This document shows, in pieces, positions 13,020 to 24,507 of a DNA stretch of 64,000 bases. The stretch is from assembly GCA_903813345.2 (NCBI GenBank), contig CAIIXF020000005.1:23005375-23069374 (forward strand), written 5' to 3'. The notes beneath the pieces were generated by a model. That model was not told where the DNA came from. It did not search any database and was given only the letters and a program-made list of their open reading frames with translations. This DNA comes from Owenia fusiformis (lineage: Eukaryota; Annelida; Polychaeta; Sabellida; Oweniidae). The first letter of the stretch is position 1. The number at the start of each line of letters is the position of its first letter. The position numbers and the translations under genes were made by a program.

Positions 13020-13433
13020 GTGCGAGTAGAAATAATCTTGATTTACGTCATTAAATATTCAAAATCCAGTCAAACTGATGTTTTATTTGAAATCTACGTG
13101 TAAAAGTTCTTCTTGAAATATCGTTTCGAAAAGTGTTTATCAACTTTGAAAATTAAATTTGTTTTCAAAATGTGACTTCTAGTTCGGGTTGATTCCCCAT
13201 AGACCCCATGTTACAAAATCACAAAAAGTGAAATATCTTTTCTTGTATTGGACAGATAACATTTTCCTTTACTGGACATATTTTAGATACTATTAGATAC
13301 ATAAGGGTTATATGAAAATTGAACCACTAAAACATATGTAATTTAAGTTAAAGGGAACTTTCTACTATACCCGCCATGTTATCTGACCCGAACGAGCCAC
13401 CTGGTGGTGAAATTGGTAACTTCCTACTCGCAT
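13020..13433. mobile_element. ATGCGAGTAG-ended repeat element, copy 2
   Basis: Same ends and interior as the copy at 8.0 kb, about 75 bp longer, including the GATACTATTAGATACATAAG block that also occurs at 24.27 kb. It represents the state without the ~84-bp insertion seen in copy 3. Confidence 0.65.
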
Positions 13434-14447
13434 ATATGTTATTTCCACCAGCCACTCTTGTTCTGGAGCGTTTCTTTGTTTAGATTCAGTAATGAACGCT
13501 CTGGTGTGAATGTAGGAGCGTTTCGGGTTATGCAGGACGTCAAGTAAGTCTGTTCTCCCCCTTAACTTTTTATTTAATATAGAAGTAACATGATTATTAT
13601 ATATCATCTTAAAGGGAATTCAATTTGCTGATCACATACCAAATTTCAGAGTGATTGGTTAAATTCCAATTTAACCAATTGGTTGATCTTCGATTCATTT
13701 TTCGACCCTGTCCTTCGTAATTGAAATGTACATGTTTCACCTTTCATTCACTCTCCTGGTAATTTTAATCGTTTTGGCGTTATCAACAACAACCTAACAA
13801 GAAACATTGCAGCCATTTTATTAGGACGGGTGCATTATTGATTTCAAGGGTGGAGAGCATTTTCCATAAGCTTTAAAATGCTATATGGGTAGTATAAAAA
13901 AGTTAAGGGGAGAGACTTTTTGACGCCCTGTTAACAGTGTGATAACGAGTACCATGTAGAGCATGTAACGTTTGGTTAAGGTTGAGGTCTTTCTCTGTAC
14001 TCGCGAATACACAAGTACAGCTTCATACTCCAGAACAAAATACCAAAAAGAAGAAAGTACTTGTTAGAATCAGGTTTATTTCGTACAATATTTTCTATCA
14101 TTTGCTTAACCGACGAAGCGAGTATAACATTGCCACACTTTTATAATAATCTAACCATCTGTAGAAATAAAATAAAAAGGCCATAAAATCATACTGCTGT
14201 CAGTTTTACCAGGGTTTCATTATAATTTATTTTTTGAAAAACGCGTTTCTTTGATAATACTGCTTGCAATATCAGTTACTTTTGGACATATTCTGTTATT
14301 TATTAGCCTAGAACTAATGGTATCTATGAGTTTTTCAACCGCCAGCCCTCATATAAATTATCTGTTATTGACTCTTATTCGTTCATGATTGAGACAGCAG
14401 ATTGCTTTGAATTTATGCGCCACTGGTTGCGTCAGGCTTTTTTGTAT
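13434..14447. other. Intergenic; one coding-like stretch on the minus strand
   Basis: Minus-strand 13440-13607 reads RTDLLDVLHNPKRSYIHTRA and on, then runs into the repeat element at 13433. It looks less AT-biased than its surroundings but has no defined borders. Confidence 0.25.
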
Positions 14448-14648
14448 TTATACTTCCCGCCCGCTCTATCGGGGAAATAATAAACTGACAAGTATAATTT
14501 GGTGTGTCAAGAGCCATCCTGTGGCCATCTATTTTGATTTATTATTTTTACATAAAAACATTACATAATCAATTTCCTAACATTACATAATATTACACAA
14601 ATTAACAATAGTATAAATTCGTTTACATTGTCTTACATAATTGTATAA
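14448..14648. repeat. 201-bp direct repeat, copy 1
   Basis: From TTATACTTCCCGCCCGCTCT to TTACATAATTGTATAA. I find one difference from the copy at 15200-15400 (GATTT versus GGTTT). It contains several TTACATAA motifs. Confidence 0.85.
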
Positions 14649-15199
14649 AGTATTACATAACCTTACATAATGTTTGAAATGGACGCTAAAAAGCCGTAAC
14701 CTAATGTAAAATAAAAAATATAAAAAAGGTTAGTTAATACTGTACAAGCTTACTAACACATGGTGACAGCTATGTGAAAGTCTCTTTCTCAAATAGGTTT
14801 GCGAAAAACGTGACATAGTTAATTACAGTCTGTAAACTAAAACAACGTGAATTTCAACAATAATACATTTGTGTTATTGGAGGTAGAATCGGGGAAAGGA
14901 GGAGGGTTATAAATAGTGTTCTTTCTTATGTTATATAATATTTTCTTAATATAACAATGCTGAATAGCTTGTAAAGTTGAAACAATAATTTTTTAACAAA
15001 TCAATGCTTATTTATGTTGTCTGTTTCGAAACATGAAACTGAATGAAGGATGCTGTCTAGCTAGGAAGTAGTAGATAGACCCAAGATGTAACTCGAGACA
15101 CACGTGTATAACTGAAAGTGAAAGCCAGTACATGATTGGATATCCGGCCAGTCGGTATAAATCCATTTAAGGTCCACTTGCAGATTCCTTAAATTACTT

Positions 15200-15400
15200 T
15201 TATACTTCCCGCCCGCTCTATCGGGGAAATAATAAACTGACAAGTATAATTTGGTGTGTCAAGAGCCATCCTGTGGCCATCTATTTTGGTTTATTATTTT
15301 TACATAAAAACATTACATAATCAATTTCCTAACATTACATAATATTACACAAATTAACAATAGTATAAATTCGTTTACATTGTCTTACATAATTGTATAA
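15200..15400. repeat. 201-bp direct repeat, copy 2
   Basis: Nearly identical to 14448-14648 and in the same orientation, 752 bp apart. The flanks differ on both sides, so this is a recent copy event or insertion, not a simple tandem repeat. Confidence 0.85.
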
Positions 15401-15484
15401 TAGATGACAATGCACAACTGGCCAGGATTGTTTCCAACTTTCTGTTTTATCAAATAACATGTAAATATTACTCGTACACATATA

Positions 15485-16094
15485 CAGGGTGTCAAATAAG
15501 TCCCGTCCCCCCCTCTACAGCCAAAACCAAGATATATGGTACCAAGTGTGATATATCATTGGAAAGGTCTTCGAAAGTTACGTTGATTAGCATATATTTG
15601 ACACATGTCAATCAATCTCACAAATTGTTACATTGTATCAATTGAGGTGACCATAGGCCCAGAAACATGCCAATTTGGTGTGTTTTGCGTGATTTTAAGA
15701 ATCGTGTATAAGAAAAGTCAAAGGACCTGAAGATAACTACATATGTAAATGGCAATGAATTTAACCAATCTCTGGGTTGGGTTGGATGTGTAGAAAATAG
15801 AGGTTCAAGGAAAGTGGTGAAAACCATTTTGTAACAAGTAGAATGCGAAAAAGGTTAACTTTTTGACGTATTTCTGAGGTCATATCCTTTTAATTTTGAT
15901 GCAAAAAAGCTGCTTAAATGAGGGTACGCTAAATATAAAGGACATCATGAAAATATAGGTAAATTTCATCCAAAATACTTGAGAGTTGATGAGTTAACAT
16001 AACTTTGGATGATCTTTCCAATGGTATATCACACTAGGTACCATATATTAAGGTTTTAGCTGTAGCAGGGGGACGGGACTTATTTGACACCCTG
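15485..16094. mobile_element. Long-TIR element, 610 bp, TA-flanked
   Basis: TA at 15483-15484 and 16095-16096. The ends read CAGGGTGTCAAATAAGTCCC inward and remain inverted for about 105 bp (ATATATGGTACC, GTGTGATATA, CATTGGAAAG). The interior has no recognisable transposase on either strand. Mariner-type MITE by its target site and structure. Confidence 0.8.
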
Positions 16095-16096
16095 TA

Positions 16097-17903
16097 TAAA
16101 ACTTCAATTAAATGACGGTGATGAAATTACAGAACAATTTTCGTTGTGTGTTCGTGCTCTTACATTTGAAGAAAAAAATTGTTTTCGGTATTATCAAGAA
16201 AGGCTATACGAAATTTATTACCATTGAGTGTCAGCGTTGTCACTTAATGAAAGTCACTTCCCTCACTTTAGTAAATTGCCTTGACATTGGGATGGGATGA
16301 TGAGCTATATACTTCCTGGCTGGCTAGCATTAGCAGAACTTAACATCTAACACCTCAATCCAGTATAACATTTTTCTATTCTGCCAGGTTTGGATCAATC
16401 CGTTTTCATTTTATTAACAGCTTGCCATCTCATTCTGTCGTTTTTTGTCACTTTTACTAATATCTTCTTTCCCTCGGCCATTGTGCAAATAAGGATGAGG
16501 ATAACTGAATGCAACAGTCAGGTAAATGTGCAACAGCTTTGACGTCAGATTACAAAATAAAGCTATTGACCTGCGCAATATTGAGGGATTCTGTTATCTA
16601 AAATCCCAAATAAGCGTTATCTGGTTAAACACTACAAGTTAGGTAACATGCTCGTCTGTCTACATGCGCACATTTGAAATTTCAATGGTCATCGGAAGTG
16701 TGTAAATTACAATTTGGTAAATATCAGTAACAGATACTTCAAGCTTGGCTGAATTCGTTAATAAATCAAATTGTGTATATTCAATATCTCAACCGTTTTA
16801 TCATAACACAATATTAACCGTGTAAACAAAGTTTTGATTTAATTCTCTTTTAAAGAGCTGGTGATTGTTCAAGCATTAGATTCCAGTATATTCAGGGCAA
16901 TGGCATCATCATTTTATATTGCAAATTCTTCTACTATCCAAAGGAAAAATTCAGATGATCTGTACGCAAAGGTTATATCATAAAATGAAGGTGCCAAGAG
17001 TAGATCTTAGATATTTCATCGTCAACATGCCTTTCTCTGAGTACCTCTCATAGGAATGTATAATGCCCAACCGAACGTTTTTGATTCTGTTCTTCAATAT
17101 ATACAAGGGGCGATCCGAAAGTCTTGGACGCTCTGCTCTAATTTTGTTGGCTTTTGATAAAATTACTTCAAACTTTCCAATAATAAAAATCAACAACCTA
17201 ACTTCTTTGTGTATCTAATTTCATAAAGAATTTAAAATTATCTATTTTTCCGAGACTTTTGGATCACCCCGTACATGTATATGCCATCATTATATTCAAA
17301 TTGAATAGTTTTGAGCTGATTACAAATTCGATATTACCTTTTAGATTTGTGCATTTACCATGAATTACTCATATTGCATAATTCGAACCTTTCGAAAATA
17401 GGTCATTTTATGATAAATAAAAGCCGAGTGCCGTGAATCCCATGGCTGTTATTTGACCTAAAACCTAGTACGAATGCTTTATTTAACTTAAGCCCCACAG
17501 ACTCATATGAAAGATAAGTGGTCCATGATCCAATATGGAAAATTAGATTTTTTGTATTAACTATTCAAGTAAAGGTACGTGGTTCAGGGGCCTTACCAGA
17601 TTTCCGATCGAATTTGATTTCTTTTGTTGAATGAGTGAATAATGTATCAATGACCCTTTGGCTTTACAGGTTTTTCATCTTCGAATGAAATTGTTTGCAA
17701 GGCTTGTAACATGATCTTCGAGTATGTGTTGAACGACATTGTAAGTAACTTTATGTTGTTTTGATATTTTTTGTTTTGTGAAATTGAAGCAACAATGAAC
17801 AATACATTAACTTTTACATGGATTTGATCGCAATGTTATCAGAACTATAGAAAACCCAATCAGGTAAAAACAAAAAAGCTTTTAAACATTAACTTGGGGT
17901 CAA
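16097..17903. other. Intergenic with one mariner MITE
   Basis: Apart from the 168-bp MITE at 17.1 kb nothing is recognised; the frame 16112-16300 has no gene-like feature. Confidence 0.4.
17104..17271. mobile_element. 168-bp MITE derived from the same mariner family
   Basis: TA-flanked (17102-17103, 17272-17273). The left ~120 bp match the family terminal repeat (GATCCGAAAGTCTTGGACGC, then the ACAACCTAACTTCTTTGTG block); the right end keeps only about 20 bp (GACTTTTGGATCACCCC). It has no coding content. Confidence 0.75.
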
Positions 17904-17904
17904 T

Positions 17905-18175
17905 GAGAGATCAGAATAGAGACATCCGGCAGATGATCAGTATGAATGATTGAACATCAGGATTTACTAATGTCGTAAAATGTCGTATTCCAAACTACTA
18001 AAAGGCTACCTAATCAACATTTAATGCTATTACAATCATTACACAGAAGGTCAATGGACCTTTTCTTTGAATATAGTATGTTATTTGACACAATAAGGAT
18101 AAATATTGTGAAATGAAGTAGTAGTATATGTCAGCTTAAGCTTTTGTAGTGGTAGTTGATGAAAACGTACGTTGA
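17905..18175. repeat. Dispersed ~190-270-bp repeat, copy 1
   Basis: Shares GACATCCGGCAGATGATCAG, AATGTCGTAAAATGTCGT, CTACTAAAAGG and GCTATTACAATCATTACACA with 19440-19640 in the same order. Confidence 0.6.
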
Positions 18176-18513
18176 TTAATACAAAAGTAAAACCATATAG
18201 ATTGTAAACGAGCGAATTGTCTTCATTGAATTGGCTTAAGTTGTTTTTAGAGATGCACCAGTTGACATACCTAATACATAATATACTAGTTGATAACTAT
18301 GATAACAAGGTGCAAATGGCACCATTTGAAAAACAGATCTAGAGATGTACAAACTTCATCTTTAAATCATTTGAGGCAGGATATTTGAATGAGAATCACT
18401 GTATAATCACATCACTGCTTTTTCGAAGTGCTTGTACGTACGGGAGCTTCCCTCTTGTAATGTTTTCATTAATCATTGAAGCAGTAATTGTTAAAACATG
18501 AATTCGTTTCCCA

Positions 18514-18588
18514 TATCTCTGTTAGTGATCATAATAACATGTCACTAAGCGGAACTAGTCTTATATTTCATCCCGTAATGATAGACTC
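18514..18588. repeat. ~74-bp repeat, copy 1
   Basis: TATCTCTGTTAGTGATCATA, then CATGTCACTAAGCGGAAC and CTTATATTTCATCCC, shared with 21115-21187. Confidence 0.65.
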
Positions 18589-18589
18589 A

Positions 18590-19439
18590 TTAGATCTTTG
18601 TCGTTAACATGGGGGTCCAACTTTCGTAGCGTATCGAAACCAACTTAGACTACACCGCGAAAAAGGATAAATTTGACTTCCTGTTTAGACCTATCAAGGA
18701 TTTTGATTCTCAAACTGCATTGTTTTTATTCAAAGCTGGATCCATTAAAAACAAAAGAAAATGCCTTCTGTTGGTACATTACTCTTTTATAAAAAGTCCC
18801 TCATTTCAGTGGCGTTTTGGTCCCAAATTATGAGAAGCTGCAACTTTTCAAAGAATTCAACTTCATGTCTTATTACTCTCGTCAGATCTTTCCTCAAAAG
18901 TTCTTTTATTTTCCGGATCGACGCCCAAAACAGACCATCTACATATTTTGGCATTAAACGCAGCAGTTTCAAAAAAGCTACCCAACTGTTTAAAAATGAT
19001 GGTACACCACCACATAGGGTTAAACATGCAAATCTTAACCGTTGCGGAAGTTCCGTTCCCTATCTATATCTTATTCATGTTATATCTACAATGATGCAAA
19101 TATGCAAGCATGTATTCACCTAACAAAATACTATTCTATAAATAAAGAATTAACACAATCCCGCAGATTTACTTTTTTCTCCCTAAAAGCTAGAAACCCT
19201 AAATAGCAATCCGGCCTCCCAAATAAGTATAATATACCTTTTCTATTGATTATATGACATAGTGTAATATACCAAATTGTTTGAAAATGTCAATTACCTT
19301 TAAAATGATATGAAAGTCAATGTTCCATACTGAACGTAAATATTTTTATCCTGATTTGAAGTTGGGTATTGTTTTTTTGGCCCACCCTGTATATTAAGTT
19401 AGTAAGCTTTCTGGTTATGTCCCTTATAAGTCAATGGAA
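18590..19439. other. Intergenic with probable transposon debris
   Basis: Opposed frames at 18761-19123 (plus) and 18787-18972 (minus). The block ends at a GGCCCACCCTGTATA-type transposon end near 19380, so it is probably a decayed DNA transposon; no catalytic motif is certain. Confidence 0.35.
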
Positions 19440-19640
19440 CCCAGTTTAAAGAGACATCAGGCAGATGATCAGTATTACTGATTCGACACCAACTCTTAAA
19501 AATGCCGTAAAAGTCGTAGTCGGAGCAACTAAAAGGTACTTATTTAACAGTTAACGCTATTACAATCATTGCGCAGAAGGTAAATTGACATTTCTTGTGA
19601 ATTTAGTGTGCACGTTATAAATATGGTACTCGTAAATGAC
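19440..19640. repeat. Dispersed ~190-bp repeat, copy 2
   Basis: Diverged direct copy of the 17.9 kb segment (GACATCAGGCAGATGATCAG, GCTATTACAATCATTGCGCA). No coding content. Confidence 0.6.
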
Positions 19641-19820
19641 ACACTGGTTTCTACCAAGTTCAAGATCTAAGGTGAGCAAATATCAATACGAATCAAATGC
19701 CTATAAGAAGAGCTATGTCAATAACGTAGTTGAATTTGTCAAAGGAGCTAACCAAGTGGCGAAGCTTAAGTCATCTTCTATGGCCTTGCAAGACATGTTT
19801 CTTTCAATATGGCGTTATAA

Positions 19821-19959
19821 GTTATTGAATAATTTGAAGTGCAATGCAGGATGTATTTTGTTCGAGAAATTCTGTATTGACACGAGACGAATTGAGTACC
19901 AATACAGAATATCGAGAGCACAATTATATCCTGTGTTGCACTTCAAATCATTCAATAAC
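19821..19959. repeat. Foldback (quasi-palindrome) of 139 bp
   Basis: GTTATTGAATAATTTGAAGT at the left pairs with the reverse complement of CTTCAAATCATTCAATAAC at the right, and the two ~60-nt arms stay alignable to the centre. The plus-strand frame across it (19636-20007) is therefore a by-product of the foldback, not a gene. Confidence 0.65.
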
Positions 19960-20889
19960 GTTTTTTATCGTATGATCTTAGGCCAATACATTTTACTTAG
20001 GAAATAATCCCTACGAAATATTCTGCACTCTTTGTACATATTGAGATTGTTCCCTCCGTACCAATATTTTCTGTATTGCTACGGAGATGATTAATGGGGA
20101 CAAGCTAAGTAGCAACCTAAATTCCGTTAATATACACATACAATATGTATGCTGTATACAGCAACATTTCCAAACTCATCATATAACCCCAAGAGCAATT
20201 TGAAGAGGGAAAAAGTCAAATGGACTATTAAAGTCTTTCTAATGATCGAATCGTACACCTGCAGATTGTTGGAACAGAGTTGTGCAACAGCTAAATCTAG
20301 CAAAGCTTAACAACGAGATACGTTTATTAGTAAGACAATGGACAAGGGCAGCACAAGACCAAGGGTTCATGAAACTCGTCAGAGAGGGAGAGGGGAAATG
20401 TGCTACAGAAACAGTTATCTCTCTAGTCCATCCTAGCCGCAAAGGCTTGGATTTTCAAAGCGAACCTCTTTCAAGAGCGAATATTCCCTTTCGAGATTGT
20501 ACCCACTAAAGCACTTTCCTGACATGTTGCTAATTTCAGGTATCAGAAATACTATCATCAAGCTTACCATATCATGTCATGGAAAGATCATATACGATAC
20601 CACATTAAAGAATGAGCTGCGACACAATTTGTATCTTTCTGCGAGTGATTGTTAATAATCAACCGCAGACAAAGCATACTGGCGAAACTCTAATGACACC
20701 GTGACGCCCATTGCAGTATTGAAGGCGCAATGGATGACTTTTTCGTCGTTCTCGATTAAGTCCTGTCTACACATTTTCAGGTGAATCATTTGATGGATTG
20801 ATTTCAATGATGTTTCTTTGTATTTCAACCTAGATCTGACTAGTTTTTGGTAATTCTGGGTAAATGTTAAAGCGGCTGTGACAATAAAT
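19960..20889. other. Intergenic, two weak opposed frames
   Basis: Frames at 20239-20509 on both strands and at 20652-20894 (minus; contains NDEKVIHCAFNTAMGVTVSL). None has borders or motifs that support a gene. Confidence 0.3.
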
Positions 20890-20898
20890 CCCACGCAC

Positions 20899-20983
20899 CA
20901 TCATGATATACCATGACATCTCATTTCTTCTCAGCCCTGATATGTTTCAGGTGAAACAGAAAGATGCTATGAGTATCAGAATG
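20899..20983 (+). mobile_element. ~85-bp mobile unit, second copy, with 9-bp flanking repeats
   Basis: Starts CATCATGATATACCATGACA and ends GAGTATCAGAATG. Direct repeats CCCACGCAC flank it at 20890-20898 and 20984-20992. Nearly identical to the reverse complement of 24304-24387, apart from a few substitutions and a small indel. Two different flanks with different repeat lengths argue for independent insertion. Confidence 0.6.
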
Positions 20984-21115
20984 CCCACGCACATGAACTA
21001 AGAAACTGATGTGCAGTTTATGGCTGTGAAAGTAAATGTCAGGAATGCCAGGCATACAATAATAAAAACTGATGTGCAGAAAATGGCCGTGACAATCAAT
21101 GTCAGAAATGCCATT
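20974..21115. repeat. ~63-bp repeat, two units plus a partial third
   Basis: TCAGRAATGCC recurs at 20976, 21039 and 21102, with AACTGATGTGCAG and ATGGCYGTGA at matching positions between. The first motif overlaps the end of the ~85-bp mobile unit. Confidence 0.55.
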
Positions 21116-21187
21116 ATCTCTGTGAGTGATCATAGTAACATGTCACTAAGCGGAACCAGTCTTATATTTCATCCCATATCATAGACT
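21115..21187. repeat. ~74-bp repeat, copy 2
   Basis: Same orientation as the 18.5 kb copy, with few differences. It directly follows the 63-bp repeats. Confidence 0.65.
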
Positions 21188-21625
21188 GAAGTAATTACAG
21201 CAGCATACGGACCACAATTGATATAGATCAGCTCTGAACCGTTTTATTTGCAATCTAATGCTCTTTTACTATCTTATGTTTGATGAGACTTTAACCACAA
21301 GCGAACAATCATGACTTTTTAATGTGTTCAACAAGTAAAATCAATAAATGTCAATGATGCGTTGATTATTGATAAGTTGATAAGTTACTTGTTGGTTTGT
21401 CTACTAATAAGTCTGGCATTTAACGACGGTGTATTAAATACAATGCAATCTACTGCATCAACTACCAATCAACAATCTTCAACAATCCTGTTTCCCTAAT
21501 GTTAATTAATTTCTAAATCAAGATTGTTATTGATTTTGTGTACTGGTATTTCAAAGATCTAATGACATTTACGATTTGTTATCGAGTACAACATTTAAAG
21601 GACATAACCAGAATTGTACCTTCAG

Positions 21626-22229
21626 GGGTTTGTGTAAAAAAACGGGTGACCGGAACCCTACCTTCCTACCAGGGTTTGGAATTTGATTTTTTCATTTTAT
21701 GCCTCAAAACGCCCAACTGACATCCCAATCAACGTACCAGTGACACAACCAATCAAGCAAACAACCAAGCAAGCAACAAAATTTATTTACCAATAAATCA
21801 ACCGGCAAAACGACAAACAAAATTAATATAATGTCAATCAGTGAGGCAATAAATCAAGCAACTAACGTTGTATTGTACATCGGACACTAATGAACAGATA
21901 AAAACGGCAAATAACGTTTCAATTTACGCATACGTAAATCTTCCAGATTTGTTTAATATTTGTATCTAGAAGAAATCGCCATCATAGAAAACAATCATCG
22001 ATATCCAGTCAATCACTCAGACAATAAATCAAGCAACTAACGTCATCGTACGTGTAAACTGTGTAAATAACTACCTAGGACTTCCGAAATTACGTCTCTT
22101 ACAGGTTCTTGGTAAAATGATAACGTAAAAATATTGAAGGGTAGTTTACCAAATGTGCAACTTTGAAAGTTGGTAACACTAGTACCCGGATACCCGGCCA
22201 CCCGGTCACCCGTTTTTTTACACAAACCC
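21626..22229. mobile_element. TIR element, 604 bp, perfect 28-bp TIRs, 10-bp TSD
   Basis: The ends start GGGTTTGTGTAAAAAAACGG and are perfect inverted copies over 28 bp. Flanking GTACCTTCAG (21616-21625) and GTACCTTTAG (22230-22239) look like a target duplication with one mismatch. A 9-10-bp duplication is typical of Mutator-like elements. The interior holds two copies of an AATAAATCAAGCAACTAACG block. Confidence 0.75.
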
Positions 22230-22239
22230 GTACCTTTAG

Positions 22240-24262
22240 TCAAGAATAATAACGAACCATATGGATGTCAAGATATGCAATCATTGAGTTGCAAATTATA
22301 GAAACCCCAGTGAAGTATCTTAAATGAATAATATCAATTGCAGACGATATATAGTTCGTTTGTAACACATTCAAGGAATGTCAAAATGGCCTTGAGAAAA
22401 ATACATTGTAACGAACAGAAGCACAGAAACGGAACTATTTGATTACACTAGCATTAACGTCTAGTAAAACATAATAAGAAAAACTACTGCTCTACATCAA
22501 CAGAATACTAGATATATATAATATAAAGGGTGGGCCATAGAATACGATGCAACATAACCGTTTTGGTAATGTTTCAATTAGTTACACAATGAAAATATGG
22601 CGTTTTGGCACTTCCTCTAGTTGGTATGGTTCCTATAATTGCGAAATGACTTATATGCATTTTTAACTTATTAATAAATGCTAATTAGACGCATATGTAT
22701 TATTGATGTTTTATTATACTTCTTTATGTGTATATTTTATTGGTTGAGAGAGGTTTAAAATATAAACATAAATTTCTGACACTGAGAGTGTGAAATGCAA
22801 TTTTGCCAGATGTATATATGTGATACAAAATGTGCATAGCAACTGATTTAATAGTCACACAAAGATTGAAATTCAATTACGATTAGAAAGATTACGATCT
22901 GGGTTATCTTTATTTAAGCAGTGCAAGGATGTCCATTGGGAAATCGAATTCCGATTTCTCCTTACTGATCATGAAGTGAATGACCTGCTCCCGTTTGGTG
23001 AAGCAAGTACGATAATCACCATCATTGAAGATTAGCACCGCTGTTGTAAAGCCGTATAAAACGATCATTAGTAGACGTGTAATTCGTAATTTATCATTTA
23101 TTCACCCTTTCGAACACAAATTCACATTGCTAAGGCTGGTTATATTCTTATAAACGGTAAATATCAAACAATGGAAGAATACCCGATTGCAGCATTTGAT
23201 TACATTGGAGGTTACAGAGCTGCATCAAGGTTGTGAATTAATTGGCATTTATTTGTTGATTGACTTTAGTTGGATATGCGTCTTTCAACCTCAATTTTCT
23301 GCCATCGTTAAAGGCGGTACTATCAGGATTATAGTGTCATAAATTAGCCTTGGATAAAGACTTCATGTGATATCATTGGATTATAGGGTATGATATACGA
23401 GAGGTATGATTGATGTGGTGGATTAGCAATAATCTTGAAAAATAAACACATGTTAAGTTACGTAGCTGCTTGTCATTTGTCTAACACGAGGCAACACAAT
23501 AATACAGAGATCTCTAATGGAGGTAAAACATATTCAGGGACGTGTGACAATTTTAAGTTATTCTTGTATTTTGTACACGCATGATAAGCGCAAGGATGAG
23601 AGCGAGTGTTACTAGGTATGAGATCCGAAGAATTCAAAACAAATGTCTGATCTTGACTTTACAATTTAGACTCATCATGCCTGTTTACCCATTTCGCCTA
23701 ACGAATATAATAGAGGCGCTATTGGTCAATAACCTCATTTAGTTCTCAGAAATGCACAGTTATTGGACGATTTGTATGAAGAGGGGAACATCATGATCAT
23801 CATTTCTAATATTTCTTATTTCTTTCGAAGCAATCAACACTAAAACTAATGAGGTCTTAACCTCGTAGAAAACACGAGTGTAAAGTGACGTAAAATACAT
23901 ATTCATTTAGCTCACTTCTTTCTTGCCTCTATATATTGAGCTGATTTTTTCATTCATCTTTATCGATCGTAGAGAAGTAGTGGAGATTACATAATTGAGA
24001 TTAGTACAATTACAGGAATTGCGACCTTGAAAGTAAGTAAATCTGCCATAATTCGATGTTTGACTTTTCATGTATTGTACATGGATTTTTTGTCGTATAA
24101 TAAAAATGATATACAACAACCTTGTTTAAAATATTTTTCTTAGCGTTTCCCATGAAAAACACAATCTTGATGTAGATTCAAAGGTGAACAGAGACTTGCA
24201 TTTAAAATCGAAATTGTAACCTATATAATTGCCAGCATAGTATTTAATATTTTAATTTGCAT
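22240..24262. other. Intergenic, nothing beyond one transposon end
   Basis: AT-rich; only the GGGTGGGCCA-type end at 22.53 kb stands out. Confidence 0.4.
22527..22620. repeat. Single GGGTGGGCCA-type transposon end
   Basis: AAAGGGTGGGCCATAGAATA resembles the inverted forms TTTTTGGCCCACCCTGTATA near 19378-19397 and TTCTGGCCCACCCCGTGTAA near 29013-29032. The three ends could not be paired into an element. Confidence 0.35.
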
Positions 24263-24507
24263 AACTATTAGATACATACGAATTATATGAAATTTGAACC
24301 ATTCTGATACTCATAGCATCTTTCTGTTTCACCTGAAACATCATCTCAGGGCTGAGAAGAAATGAGATGTCATGGTGTATCATGATGAATTTGAACCATT
24401 AAAACTAAGATGTAATTTAAGTTAAAGGGACCTTTCTACTATATACACCATGCTTTCTGACCCAAACGAGCCACCTGGTGGTGAAACTGGTAACTACCTA
24501 CTCGCAT
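24263..24507. mobile_element. ATGCGAGTAG-ended repeat element, copy 3 (right part, interrupted)
   Basis: Matches the right half of the 13.0 kb copy (ATTAGATACATACGAATTAT, AAGTTAAAGGGACCTTTCTA, CGAGCCACCTGGTGGTGAAA, ending CTACCTACTCGCAT). An unrelated 84-bp unit interrupts it at 24304-24387. Confidence 0.65.
24304..24387 (-). mobile_element. ~84-bp mobile unit with 13-bp target duplication
   Basis: Flanked by perfect direct repeats AATTTGAACCATT at 24291-24303 and 24388-24400. The related repeat at 13.0 kb has an uninterrupted site (AATTGAACCACTAAAAC), so an insertion occurred. The unit matches the reverse complement of 20899-20983 almost throughout. It can fold: TGATAC/GTATCA at the ends, GTTTC/GAAAC and CATCTCA/TGAGATG inside. 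No A-rich tail. What the parent molecule was is unknown. Confidence 0.6.

Noticed and set aside
18761-19123. 120-aa plus-strand frame containing NDGTPPHRVKHANL
   Set aside because: One phrase recalls transposase DGAPPH motifs, but the rest does not fit and the opposite strand is open too; treated as debris.
19636-20007. 123-aa plus-strand frame
   Set aside because: Crosses a quasi-palindromic foldback; no gene features.
20899-20983. C/D or H/ACA snoRNA identity for the ~84-bp unit
   Set aside because: CTGA- and TGATG-like strings occur, but terminal C and D boxes or an ACA tail are not correctly placed on either strand.
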